DNA of 49,435 bases from Camelimonas abortus (GTDB taxonomy: Bacteria; Pseudomonadota; Alphaproteobacteria; Rhizobiales; Beijerinckiaceae), in NCBI RefSeq assembly GCF_042647165.1, contig NZ_JBHRUV010000032.1, one strand, 5' to 3'. Below, one piece after another: positions 1-11,474 of the stretch; position 1 is the stretch's first letter; each line of letters starts with the position of its first letter. The notes under the pieces are model-generated. The model was not told the origin of the DNA. It saw nothing but the letters and a program-made list of their open reading frames with translations, and searched no databases. A program made the position numbers and the translations under genes.

Positions 1-97
1 GCGACAGGAGACGGGGCTTCGGACTGTGCGTCATGACCGGATGATAGCGCAGTGCGGGAGGCAGCCAAAGCCCGCGGCGGCGGCGCGGCGCGCGCAC

Positions 98-134
98 GCA
101 AAAAGACAGGGTCCGCGCCTGCGCGCGGACCCTG
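98..134 (-). terminator. Intrinsic terminator of rpmJ
   Basis: A perfect 12-bp inverted repeat (107-118 pairs with 123-134, 4-nt loop) is followed on the minus strand by a run of T residues (the A-run at 100-104 on the plus strand). It lies 33 bases past the rpmJ stop codon, so it should end that transcript. Confidence 0.8.
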
Positions 135-167
135 CCCTGATCCGGTGACCGCGGGCTGCGATCCGTA

Positions 168-293
168 TCAGCCCTGACGCGCCTTGTAGCGCTTCTGGGT
201 CTTGTTGATGATGTACACGCGACCCTTGCGGCGAACCAGCTGGTTGTCGCGATGACGGCCGAGCAGGGCCTTCAGAGAATTGCGGACCTTCAT
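168..293 (-). CDS. rpmJ: 50S ribosomal protein L36, cysteine-free form
   Basis: This 41-residue basic protein is a component of the large ribosomal subunit. It begins MKVRNSLK and ends NKTQKRYKARQG, which is the alphaproteobacterial L36 pattern, and its length is typical. It contains no cysteine, so it is the form that lacks the zinc ribbon (no C-x2-C-x12-C-x4-H). The ATG start has AGGAACAGGGAC immediately upstream as ribosome binding site. It stands as a single-gene unit with its own terminator downstream, and a tRNA gene lies about 150 bases upstream on the same strand. The identification rests on sequence similarity recalled for the family and on length. Confidence 0.95.
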   Translation of the reverse strand: MKVRNSLKALLGRHRDNQLVRRKGRVYIINKTQKRYKARQG

Positions 294-441
294 GTCCCTG
301 TTCCTCTACGACGCGACGCAACCGCCCCGTCTGCTGGCGCGTTTCACGCCGGGCAGGGGAGCCGCCCGTGGCCGTGATCCGCGGCTGTCCAGGACCGAAA
401 CATCCGCCCGCCGGTTGCGGCGCTGCGGCGTTTCAATGAAA

Positions 442-516
<75 letters not shown>

Positions 517-743
517 TTTTCCGCCGCTCTGTGCCCCAAAAACCGGAGCGACACAAGCCGTGCGGAAAGAAAAATTTGCCTCACCGCGGCGTCACGATCC
601 GCAACCGCCTGACGCCCGGAGCCCGTGGAGCCGGGCGCTCCGTGAGTGAGCGGGGTAATAACCGGCGCGCCGGCCGATGGCAACTCCCCCGCATGTTGAT
701 AACTTCGCCGCAGGCTGGAAAACCGGCCCGGACGGGGTCGCCG

Positions 744-1103
744 TCAGGCTGCGAGCATTTTCTCCACCTCGGCGACGAGATCGCGCAGGTGGAAGGGCTT
801 GGAGAGCACCCGCGCGTCGCGCGGAGCGGCGGAGTCCACGTTCAGCGCCACGGCGGCGAAGCCGGTGATGAACATGACCTTGAGGTCCGGATCGAGCTCG
901 GTGGCGCGCCGCGCCAGCTCGATGCCGTCCATCTCCGGCATGACGATGTCCGTGAGCAGCAGCCCGAACGGCTCCTCACGCAGCCGGTTGTAGGCCGAAA
1001 GACCGTTGTCGAACGCGGCCACCTCGTAGCCGGCGTTCTGCAGCGCCTTCGTCAGGAAGCGCCGCATGTCGTCGTCGTCTTCGGCGAGCAGTATCTTGTT
1101 CAT
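744..1103 (-). CDS. cpdR: CpdR-like single-domain response regulator
   Basis: This is a stand-alone receiver domain of 119 residues without an output domain. In Caulobacter and Sinorhizobium, CpdR places the ClpXP protease at the cell pole and so controls degradation of cell-cycle proteins; its phosphorylation comes through the CckA-ChpT relay. The sequence shows the acidic pocket (AEDDDD at residues 7-12), the phospho-acceptor Asp in LLLTDIVMPEMDG, the switch Thr in FITGFAA and the conserved Lys in LSKPFHLRDL, all very close to rhizobial CpdR. I chose the ATG at 1103 (MNKILLAEDD), where the family starts. An ATG at 1127 preceded by AGGGAC would add eight residues and cannot be excluded. The gene diverges from the amidohydrolase gene, a neighbourhood common in rhizobia. 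Confidence 0.9.
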   Translation of the reverse strand: MNKILLAEDDDDMRRFLTKALQNAGYEVAAFDNGLSAYNRLREEPFGLLLTDIVMPEMDGIELARRATELDPDLKVMFITGFAAVALNVDSAAPRDARVLSKPFHLRDLVAEVEKMLAA

Positions 1104-1375
1104 CATCGCGGTCAGCAGTTCGCCCATTGTCCCTGGCCACCATGGCCCCGGCGCCGTAAAGAAGGGGTGAATGGTCCGCACGGCCATAACCCGCGCGGGG
1201 ACGGCGGGGCGCGCGGGGATCTGGACAACCGGCCCGGACTGACGTCCACTGTTCCCGGCGCCGCCGGGCGCCGGACAGCCCCATCCGGCGGGCCCCGCGG
1301 CGCGGGCGGCCCCTCCCGCGGGACAGCATCTTACGTGCTCCGGCATGCCGGAAGCCACGCAGCAGGACCACCGGC

Positions 1376-2266
1376 ATGCCCCTGTCGACGGACCCCATCT
1401 TCGATCCGCCGTTCGTGGTGACCGAGCCGGTCGTGCAGACCGCGCCCGTCGTGCTCAACGCGCCCCACGCCGGCCGCTGCTATCCGCCGGAGTTTCTCTC
1501 CCAGTCGCGGCTGTCTCCGCTGGAGCTGCGCCGTTCGGAAGACGCCTTCGTGGACCTGCTGGTCGGCCCGGTGACGGCGCTGGGCGCGCCGATGCTGCAC
1601 GCCACATTTCCCCGCGCCTGGCTCGACCTGAACCGCGAGCCGTGGGAGCTGGACCCGAAAATGTTCTCCGGCCCGCTGCCGGCGTGGGCCAACACCCGCT
1701 CGCCGCGCGTCTCGGGCGGGCTGGGCGTGATTCCGCGTGTGGTGGCGGAGGGGCAGGAAATCTGGCGCGAGCGGCTTTCGCCGGAGGCCGCCCTGCGCCG
1801 CATCGACACGCTCTACCGGCCCTATCACCGCGCCCTGCGCCGGCTCGTCGCCCGCACCCAGGAGCGCTTCGGCGCGGCGGTGCTGGTGGACTGCCACTCC
1901 ATGCCGTCCTCCAGCACGCCGCGGCGCTTCGGCCCCACGCCGGACATCGTGCTGGGCGACCGCTTCGGCTCCAGCTGCTCCGGGGCGCTCACCGCCTTCC
2001 TGGCGATGCGCTTCCAGGAAGCCGGCTTCGACGTGGCCTGCAACATTCCCTACGCCGGCGGCTTCATCACCGAGCATTACGGCGCGCCGCTGGCCGGCCG
2101 CCACGCCATCCAGATCGAGATCAACCGCGGCCTGTACATGGACGAGGAGACCATCACGCCGGCGGCCGGGTGGGACGACGTCGCCGCCCGGCTGCGCGCG
2201 GTGCTGGCGGACTTTCTCGCCGCCGCGCCGGAGCTGCTGCCGTCGCGGGGCCTCGCCGCGGAGTAG
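1376..2266 (+). CDS. N-formylglutamate amidohydrolase family protein
   Basis: This 296-residue protein belongs to the FGase family (PF05013), zinc-type hydrolases that split N-formyl-L-glutamate into formate and glutamate at the end of one histidine degradation route. Family motifs visible are NAPHAG (28-33), DLNRE (84-88), DCHSMP (172-177) and IQIEINR (245-251); the His, Asp and Glu in these blocks are the expected metal or catalytic residues. The ATG start has AGGA about 10 bases upstream. No other hut gene is in the window, so the true substrate in this lineage may differ; the link to cpdR and hisN seems to be conserved position rather than pathway. Cytoplasmic, as no signal peptide is seen. 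Confidence 0.88.
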   Translation: MPLSTDPIFDPPFVVTEPVVQTAPVVLNAPHAGRCYPPEFLSQSRLSPLELRRSEDAFVDLLVGPVTALGAPMLHATFPRAWLDLNREPWELDPKMFSGPLPAWANTRSPRVSGGLGVIPRVVAEGQEIWRERLSPEAALRRIDTLYRPYHRALRRLVARTQERFGAAVLVDCHSMPSSSTPRRFGPTPDIVLGDRFGSSCSGALTAFLAMRFQEAGFDVACNIPYAGGFITEHYGAPLAGRHAIQIEINRGLYMDEETITPAAGWDDVAARLRAVLADFLAAAPELLPSRGLAAE

Positions 2267-2416
2267 ACCGGCGGCGGCCCGGCCGCGCGGCGGCGCACGT
2301 CGCCATCCCTGCGGGGATATGTCATCATGCGCCGGCTGTCCGCCGCGTCGCGGCGCGACGCAGTCCCGGCGGCCGCGCCGGCCGCGGACAGGCCCACATC
2401 CAGGGAACAGCGCACA

Positions 2417-3208
2417 GTGACCGCCGTCGATTTCGCCGCTTTCGTCAACGAGCTGGCTGACATTTCCGGGCGCGCCATCGCCCCGTTTTTCCGTTCGACC
2501 ATGCTGATGGAGAACAAGGCCGGTCCGCGCGGCTTCGACCCAGTGACCGAGGCCGACCGCGCCGCCGAGGCGGCCATGCGCGCCCGCATCCGCCGCACCT
2601 TCCCCGCCCACGGCATCGAGGGCGAGGAATATGGCGCCGAAGGCTCCGCCGCCGAATATGTCTGGGTGCTGGACCCCATCGACGGCACCGCCGCCTTCAT
2701 CAGCGGCCTGCCGCTGTGGGGCACGCTCATCGGCCTCAAGCGCAACGGCCGGCCGGTCTTCGGCATGATGTCCCAGCCCTTCACCGGCGAGCGGTTCTGG
2801 GGCGACTGCGGCCAGAGCCGCTACCGGCGCAACGGCGAAACCCGCGTCATCCGCACCCGGCGCTGCGCCTCGCTGGCCACGGCGACGCTGGCTTCAACCT
2901 CGCCCCACCTGTTCTCGGAGGCCGAATTCGCCGCCTTCAGCCGGGTGCAGCGCGCCTGCCGCCTCACCCGCTACGGCGCCGACTGCTACGCCTACTGCAT
3001 GCTCGCCGCCGGCCACATCGACCTGGTTGTGGAGGCGGGGCTGAAACCCTGCGACATCGCGCCGCTGATCCCGGTGATCCAGGGGGCGGGCGGCGTCGTC
3101 ACCACCTGGAGCGGCGGGCCGGCCACGGACGGCGGCCGGGTGGTCGCCGCCGGCGATCCGGCCGTCCACGCCGCGGCCATGGAGCTGCTGGCCGCCGTCG
3201 ACGGCTGA
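2417..3208 (+). CDS. hisN: Histidinol-phosphatase, inositol monophosphatase family
   Basis: The enzyme probably dephosphorylates L-histidinol phosphate, the penultimate step of histidine synthesis in many alphaproteobacteria. Metal and catalytic motifs of the inositol monophosphatase fold are present: DPVTEAD (41-47), GEE (69-71), DPIDGTAAF (86-94) and a second Asp at about 213 in KPCDIAP. I chose the GTG at 2417 (263 residues, the usual length), with AGGGAA nine bases upstream. An in-frame ATG at 2327 would add 30 low-complexity residues not typical of the family. It follows the amidohydrolase and precedes the HIT gene on the same strand. Distinction from other inositol-phosphatase-like enzymes (suhB, cysQ) relies on overall similarity to HisN and context. 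Confidence 0.85.
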   Translation: MTAVDFAAFVNELADISGRAIAPFFRSTMLMENKAGPRGFDPVTEADRAAEAAMRARIRRTFPAHGIEGEEYGAEGSAAEYVWVLDPIDGTAAFISGLPLWGTLIGLKRNGRPVFGMMSQPFTGERFWGDCGQSRYRRNGETRVIRTRRCASLATATLASTSPHLFSEAEFAAFSRVQRACRLTRYGADCYAYCMLAAGHIDLVVEAGLKPCDIAPLIPVIQGAGGVVTTWSGGPATDGGRVVAAGDPAVHAAAMELLAAVDG

Positions 3209-3284
3209 GCCGGCGAACGGGCCGCGCCGCGGCGGCGCCGTCCGTCGCGCCTCATCATCGACCAGTCAGGAACGGGGAGACAAC

Positions 3285-3725
3285 GTGAGCAACGGCTGCA
3301 TTTTCTGCGCCATCGCCGCCGGCCAGATTCCGGCGCGCATCGTGTGCGAGAGCGAGAATCTCGTCGCCTTCCTCGACATCCAGCCGGTGCGCGAGGGGCA
3401 CACGCTGATCATCCCGCGCGCCCATTACCGCTTCTTCGACGACATGCCGGCGGAGCTGGCCCAGGAGACCATCGTCATGGGCCAGAAGATCGCCCGGGCG
3501 CAGAAGAAGCTGTGGGGCGTGGAGCGCGTCGGCTTCATGTACTCCGGCGTGGACGTGGCCCATGCCCACGCCCACCTCGTGCCCATGCAGGAGCCCACCG
3601 ACCTCACCTCCCGCCGCTACATCGTCGAGGAGAACCTCACCTTCCGCCACCCGCCGCGCGTCGGCCCGGAGGCGCTGGAGACGGTGGGCGCGAGACTCGA
3701 AGGGGCGCTGAAAGAGCCGGCCTGA
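3285..3725 (+). CDS. HIT family nucleotide-binding hydrolase
   Basis: A 146-residue histidine-triad protein, a family of nucleotide hydrolases and transferases acting on phosphoramidates or dinucleoside polyphosphates. The triad HAHAHLVP lies at residues 93-100, and an N-terminal CIFC pair (5-8) probably contributes to a zinc site with a downstream His, as in HINT-type members. The start is GTG at 3285 with a strong GGGGAGA site about five bases upstream. It is the last gene of the plus-strand run and is followed by an intrinsic terminator. The physiological substrate cannot be read from the sequence. Confidence 0.9.
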   Translation: MSNGCIFCAIAAGQIPARIVCESENLVAFLDIQPVREGHTLIIPRAHYRFFDDMPAELAQETIVMGQKIARAQKKLWGVERVGFMYSGVDVAHAHAHLVPMQEPTDLTSRRYIVEENLTFRHPPRVGPEALETVGARLEGALKEPA

Positions 3726-3746
3726 GACGCGGGGGACCTCGCCGTC

Positions 3747-3776
3747 CCGTCCGGCGCGGCGCGCCGGGCGGTTTTT
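3747..3776 (+). terminator. Intrinsic terminator after the HIT gene
   Basis: An 11-bp stem (3747-3757 with 3761-3771, including one G-T pair) with a 3-nt loop is followed by TTTTT at 3772-3776, 21 bases after the HIT stop codon. Confidence 0.85.
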
Positions 3777-3846
3777 GCTGTCCGTGTCCGGCGGACGAAG
3801 GCCGCCGTGGCGGGCAGCCCCCGGGAGCGCGACGGGGCGCGCCGGT

Positions 3847-4917
3847 TCAGGCCTGCTCCAGCCGCAGCGGCTCCGGCGCGAACTCGGCGGCGCTGCCGGG
3901 AATGAAGGCGTCGAACGCCGCCCAGAAGGCGTCGCGAATCGCGTCGCGCTCCATCAGGATCTCGTGGCGCGCCCCTGGCAGCACGATGGCGCGTCCGGTC
4001 TTCAGCCGCATGGCCAGGCGCTCCGCCGCCGGGGTGGAGACGATGCGGTCCGCCCCCGCCGCCACCACCAGCACCGGGGTGGCGATGGCCAGGGCGAAGG
4101 CCGGGCGGGCCATGGCGTCGATGAGCCGGAAGGCGGCCCGCACCCAGCCGACCGTCGGATCGCCGACGGCGACGTCAAGGCCCGCCTCCCGCCCGGCGCG
4201 GATCAGGGCGCGGGTGCGCTCGTAGCGCCCGCGGTCTGCGGTCAGCAGGTTGCCCTCGAACGGTCGCGCCGGCGCCGGCTCCGGCCCGCCGCCGGGCACA
4301 TAGGCCCGGCCAAGGCCAGCCAGCCACAGGCTGCGCGCCAGACCGCGCGCCACGCCCGGCGGCATGGGCGTGACCACGTCCACCATCGGGGCCGACAGCG
4401 CCACCCGGGCGAAGCGGTCGAAGCCGTGCGCCAGGGCGTCGAGCACGACGGCGCCGCCCATGGAGTGGGCGAGGCCGAACAGCGGCCGCGGCCAGTAAGC
4501 GGGCACCGCCTGGGCGACCACGGCCTCAAGGTCGAGGCGGTATTCGCGGAAATCCCGCACATGGCCCTTGCGGCGGTCGCGCAGCAGCCTGCCGGACAGG
4601 CCCTGGCCGCGCCAGTCGAAGGTCACCACGGCGAAGCCGCGCCGGCGCAGGTCCTCGATGGTCTCGCCATATTTTTCGATGAACTCGCCGCGCCCCTGCA
4701 TCAGCACCACGGTGCCGCGCGGCGCCGCCGCGACGCCGGAGCGGCCGGGCGGCGCGGCCTCCCCGCCCCACGCCCCGCCGCCAAGCCGGGCGGGCCAGCG
4801 CGCCACACGCAGGCGAACCCCGTCGGCGGCGCGCGCCACAAGCGCCTCGCACCCCTCCGGCACGGGCTGCTCCTCCGTCTCCACAAACCGGGCGATCGCG
4901 TCGGAAGCCGCGTCCAT
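3847..4917 (-). CDS. Alpha/beta hydrolase, lysophospholipase (PldB)-like
   Basis: A 356-residue serine hydrolase of the monoacylglycerol lipase / lysophospholipase type. Visible are the oxyanion region MQGRGEF, the DWRGQGLSGR segment, the nucleophile elbow AHSMG (Ser152), a candidate acid in AGADRIV (Asp290) and the catalytic His in GARHEILME (His318). The first 65 residues are variable and Gly/Pro-rich. The ATG is preceded by GGGGAGAT. There is no signal peptide, so it acts in the cytoplasm or at the inner membrane. It is convergent with the HIT gene and divergent from hsp20. The substrate is inferred from family similarity only. Confidence 0.85.
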   Translation of the reverse strand: MDAASDAIARFVETEEQPVPEGCEALVARAADGVRLRVARWPARLGGGAWGGEAAPPGRSGVAAAPRGTVVLMQGRGEFIEKYGETIEDLRRRGFAVVTFDWRGQGLSGRLLRDRRKGHVRDFREYRLDLEAVVAQAVPAYWPRPLFGLAHSMGGAVVLDALAHGFDRFARVALSAPMVDVVTPMPPGVARGLARSLWLAGLGRAYVPGGGPEPAPARPFEGNLLTADRGRYERTRALIRAGREAGLDVAVGDPTVGWVRAAFRLIDAMARPAFALAIATPVLVVAAGADRIVSTPAAERLAMRLKTGRAIVLPGARHEILMERDAIRDAFWAAFDAFIPGSAAEFAPEPLRLEQA

Positions 4918-4995
4918 ATCTCCCCACCCCTTCGCGCATTTTCAGGAAATGACGCCGCGTGGCGGCGGACGTTTCATGATTTGTGCGCCGTCCCC

Positions 4996-5023
4996 CTTGA
5001 AAACACGCGACCTGTCCCCAAAT
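4996..5023 (+). promoter_or_regulatory. Sigma-32 (RpoH) type promoter for hsp20
   Basis: CTTGAAA (4996-5002), a 13-base spacer and CCCCAAAT (5016-5023) match the sigma-32 consensus CTTGAAA / CCCCATnT with one mismatch. The element lies just upstream of the structured leader of the small heat-shock gene, which supports the reading. Confidence 0.8.
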
Positions 5024-5030
5024 CCAGGGC

Positions 5031-5118
5031 GTACGCAGGCCGCCAGCGGCTGCGTACATGAGGCTCTGGTCCGTGCTCCTGTAAGGCGGACTGCATGTTG
5101 CTCAGAAGAGGATATGCC
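5031..5118 (+). promoter_or_regulatory. ROSE-type RNA thermometer in the hsp20 leader
   Basis: Three hairpins fill the leader. Hairpin 1 is 5031-5057 (GTACGCA/TGCGTAC plus an inner stem). Hairpin 2 pairs GTCCG (5069-5073) with CGGAC (5087-5091). Hairpin 3 (5093-5117) pairs GCATGTT-G-CTC with GAGGATATGC around an AGAA loop; the TTGCT motif typical of ROSE elements pairs with the ribosome binding site AGAGGAT, and G5100 is unpaired or mispaired, as in known ROSE elements. Melting on heating would free the site. This is read from sequence and family knowledge; no folding was run. Confidence 0.8.
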
Positions 5119-5613
5119 ATGCGACACTTCGATCTTTCGCCCCTTTACCGTTCGACCATCGGCTTTGACGGCGTGTTCAGCATGCTCGACAAGCTGACAG
5201 GCGTTGACGGCGCTTCCGGCGGCTACCCACCCTACAACATCGAGCGCACGGGCGATAACGCCTATCGCATCTCGATCGCGGTGGCCGGCTTCTCCGGCGA
5301 CGACCTGACGGTGGAGATGAACGGGAACACGCTGACGGTGCGCGGCGAGAAAACCACGAAGACCGAGGACAAGGCGCGCGAATACCTGCATCAGGGCATC
5401 GCGTCCCGGGCCTTCGAGCGCAAGTTCCAGGTCGCCGACCATGTGAACGTCACCGGCGCGCGTCTCGACAACGGCCTGCTGCACATCGACCTCGTGCGCG
5501 AAATTCCCGAGGCCGAGAAGCCGCGGCTGATCCCGATCGCCACCGGCGGCGCGGCCGGGCAGAAAGAGGCCGTACAGGAAGTCGAAGCCACGCCTGCGGC
5601 CACGCAGCACTGA
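5119..5613 (+). CDS. Small heat-shock protein, Hsp20/IbpA type
   Basis: A 164-residue ATP-independent chaperone that holds unfolding proteins in the cytoplasm. The alpha-crystallin domain spans roughly residues 38-140: it opens with PPYNIERTGDNAYRISIAVAG, contains LTVRGEK, and ends with ARLDNGLLHIDLVREIP. A C-terminal LIPI (IxI-type motif) for oligomer contacts follows. The start at 5119 (MRHFDLSPLYRSTIGFD) matches IbpA-like proteins; an upstream in-frame ATG-like start at 5095 would lie inside the thermosensor hairpin. The gene has a sigma-32 promoter and a ROSE-like leader, so both transcription and translation should rise with temperature. Confidence 0.93.
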   Translation: MRHFDLSPLYRSTIGFDGVFSMLDKLTGVDGASGGYPPYNIERTGDNAYRISIAVAGFSGDDLTVEMNGNTLTVRGEKTTKTEDKAREYLHQGIASRAFERKFQVADHVNVTGARLDNGLLHIDLVREIPEAEKPRLIPIATGGAAGQKEAVQEVEATPAATQH

Positions 5614-5622
5614 CGTCCTCCC

Positions 5623-5643
5623 GCGGGGCCGGAGCGGCCCCGC
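5623..5643 (+). terminator. GC-rich hairpin after hsp20
   Basis: GCGGGGCC (5623-5630) pairs perfectly with GGCCCCGC (5636-5643) around a 5-nt loop, ten bases after the hsp20 stop. No T-run follows, so termination efficiency is uncertain. Confidence 0.55.
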
Positions 5644-5953
5644 GCCACGCCGCCGGCCCGGCGGAAACATGACGGCGCCGCGGACGCCGCGGCGCCCGCC
5701 CGCAAGGCGGAGGCCCAGGCCCCCGCCTTTCGCCTTGTTCGGGCCCGCGCCTCGCGCGCTTTTCCTCGCGCGCTTTTCCATGCATCCGGCGCAGTTCTGG
5801 CCGGCGACCTGCGTCTGCCCACGCGGGAGACCACGGGAGGCCTGGCGGGGGCATGCGCGCCGCGGGCGCCGGCGCCCGCGATTCGGGCGGGTTGCGCGCA
5901 ATTTCTGGCGCGCCGGCGCCATCCGGATGGCGACCGGCGGGCACAGGCGCCGT

Positions 5954-5976
5954 TTTTGTGATCTTGTTGCACAAAA
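5954..5976 (+). promoter_or_regulatory. Inverted repeat TTTTGTG-N9-CACAAAA, operator-like
   Basis: A perfect 7-bp inverted repeat with a 9-base centre, AT-rich inside very GC-rich DNA, about 490 bases before gltB. The dyad spacing of two helical half-turns suits a dimeric regulator. The regulator is not identified. Confidence 0.45.
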
Positions 5977-6042
5977 CTTAATCGACAACCTGATGCCTTA
6001 ACTGTCTTGTGCGCTTCCTGGAAATCTGCCAAGGTGCGTTTA

Positions 6043-6059
6043 GGACAGCGGTGCTGTCC
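6043..6059 (+). promoter_or_regulatory. Inverted repeat GGACAGC-N3-GCTGTCC
   Basis: A perfect 7-bp inverted repeat around GGT, flanked by a matching T/A pair one base further out. It may be a compact operator or a leader hairpin in the presumed gltB control region. Nothing in the window names a binding protein. Confidence 0.35.
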
Positions 6060-6355
6060 AATCATTGACGTGACTGGAGGCAGTTGCGTCTTGGCCGGAT
6101 CCGCGACGATCTGCCAGGGCGTTTCGGCCTTTGTTCAGGCCAGAGCCTGGATATGCAGGTCATCCGGCCGGGACGGCGCTCTGGCGCGTCCGGCATCTCC
6201 AGGCGTCCTGTCAGCGGGGCGAATGGCGCAGCAATGGTCGCAGCCAAACGAAAAACCCTGGAGATTTCCATCCGCACCAGCGCGGATCGCTGACGCACGC
6301 GTGGCCTGACAGGATCATTGGGCCCGCGAGGAGCGGGCGCAAGGCCAGAGCGACC

Positions 6356-6467
6356 GACCCTCGATGACTGCCGCCTGTACGGACGCCCGGCGCGTTCCGG
6401 CGTGGCGATCTGGCCAGATCCGCCGTCTCCGGACGGCGCATGAGTTTCTAGTCGAGGGTCACCATCC
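6356..6467 (+). promoter_or_regulatory. Structured gltB leader that would mask the ribosome binding site
   Basis: A closing stem pairs GACCCTCGA (6356-6364) with TCGAGGGTC (6452-6460); the right arm contains the only ribosome-binding-like sequence of gltB (GAGGGT). Inside are three hairpins: 6383-6403 (7 bp with one bulged C), 6407-6420 (perfect palindrome GATCTGGCCAGATC) and 6421-6438 (CGCCGTC/GACGGCG closed by a cUCCGg tetraloop of the stable UNCG class). The layout is a four-way junction ending 7 bases before the ATG. It could be a riboswitch or an autoregulatory site; in GC-rich DNA some pairing is expected by chance. Confidence 0.5.
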
Positions 6468-11240
<4,773 letters not shown>

Positions 11241-11474
11241 CGGCAAACCGCGCAGGCGCACGCCTGCGCGCCTGGCGCGCCGTCCGCGGCCGCCAGGCCC
11301 CATGGAGAGGCTCGCGGCGGGCGCGCCGCCCTCTCCGGCGTCTTCCGGCGCGGGGCCCCGCCCCGGCCGGATCGCGATCAGGACAGGGCGGTTTCTGTCG
11401 CACGAGATGCGAACAGGGCCGCTGAGCGCAACGCGCCGCGGCTCCGCGCCGCCCGGAAAAGGCAAACGCACGTT

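Larger units (their letters stand above)
5644..6355 (+). other. Long non-coding stretch upstream of gltB
   Basis: No frame here has a convincing ribosome binding site or codon pattern. It holds a tandem pair of a 14-bp unit (CTCGCGCGCTTTTC at 5751-5764 and 5765-5778), a perfect 20-bp palindrome at 5861-5880, and then, from about 5950, a clearly less GC-rich part with two inverted repeats (described separately) and a small hairpin at 6322-6338. The drop in G+C from 5950 onward suggests promoter and leader sequence for gltB. Confidence 0.6.

Noticed and set aside
1..97. Partial gene at the left edge
   Set aside because: No frame shows a domain or codon pattern that could be trusted in so short a stretch.
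531..1421. Plus-strand frame of 296 codons over cpdR
   Set aside because: Antisense of cpdR with Arg/Gly-rich translation and no ribosome binding site.
5669..6001. 110-codon frame between hsp20 and gltB
   Set aside because: Pro/Arg-rich translation, no ribosome binding site, crosses a perfect palindrome; judged non-coding.
5978..6001. CtrA site near TTAA...TTAAC upstream of gltB
   Set aside because: The two TTAA boxes are not seven bases apart, so the CtrA consensus TTAA-N7-TTAA is not met.
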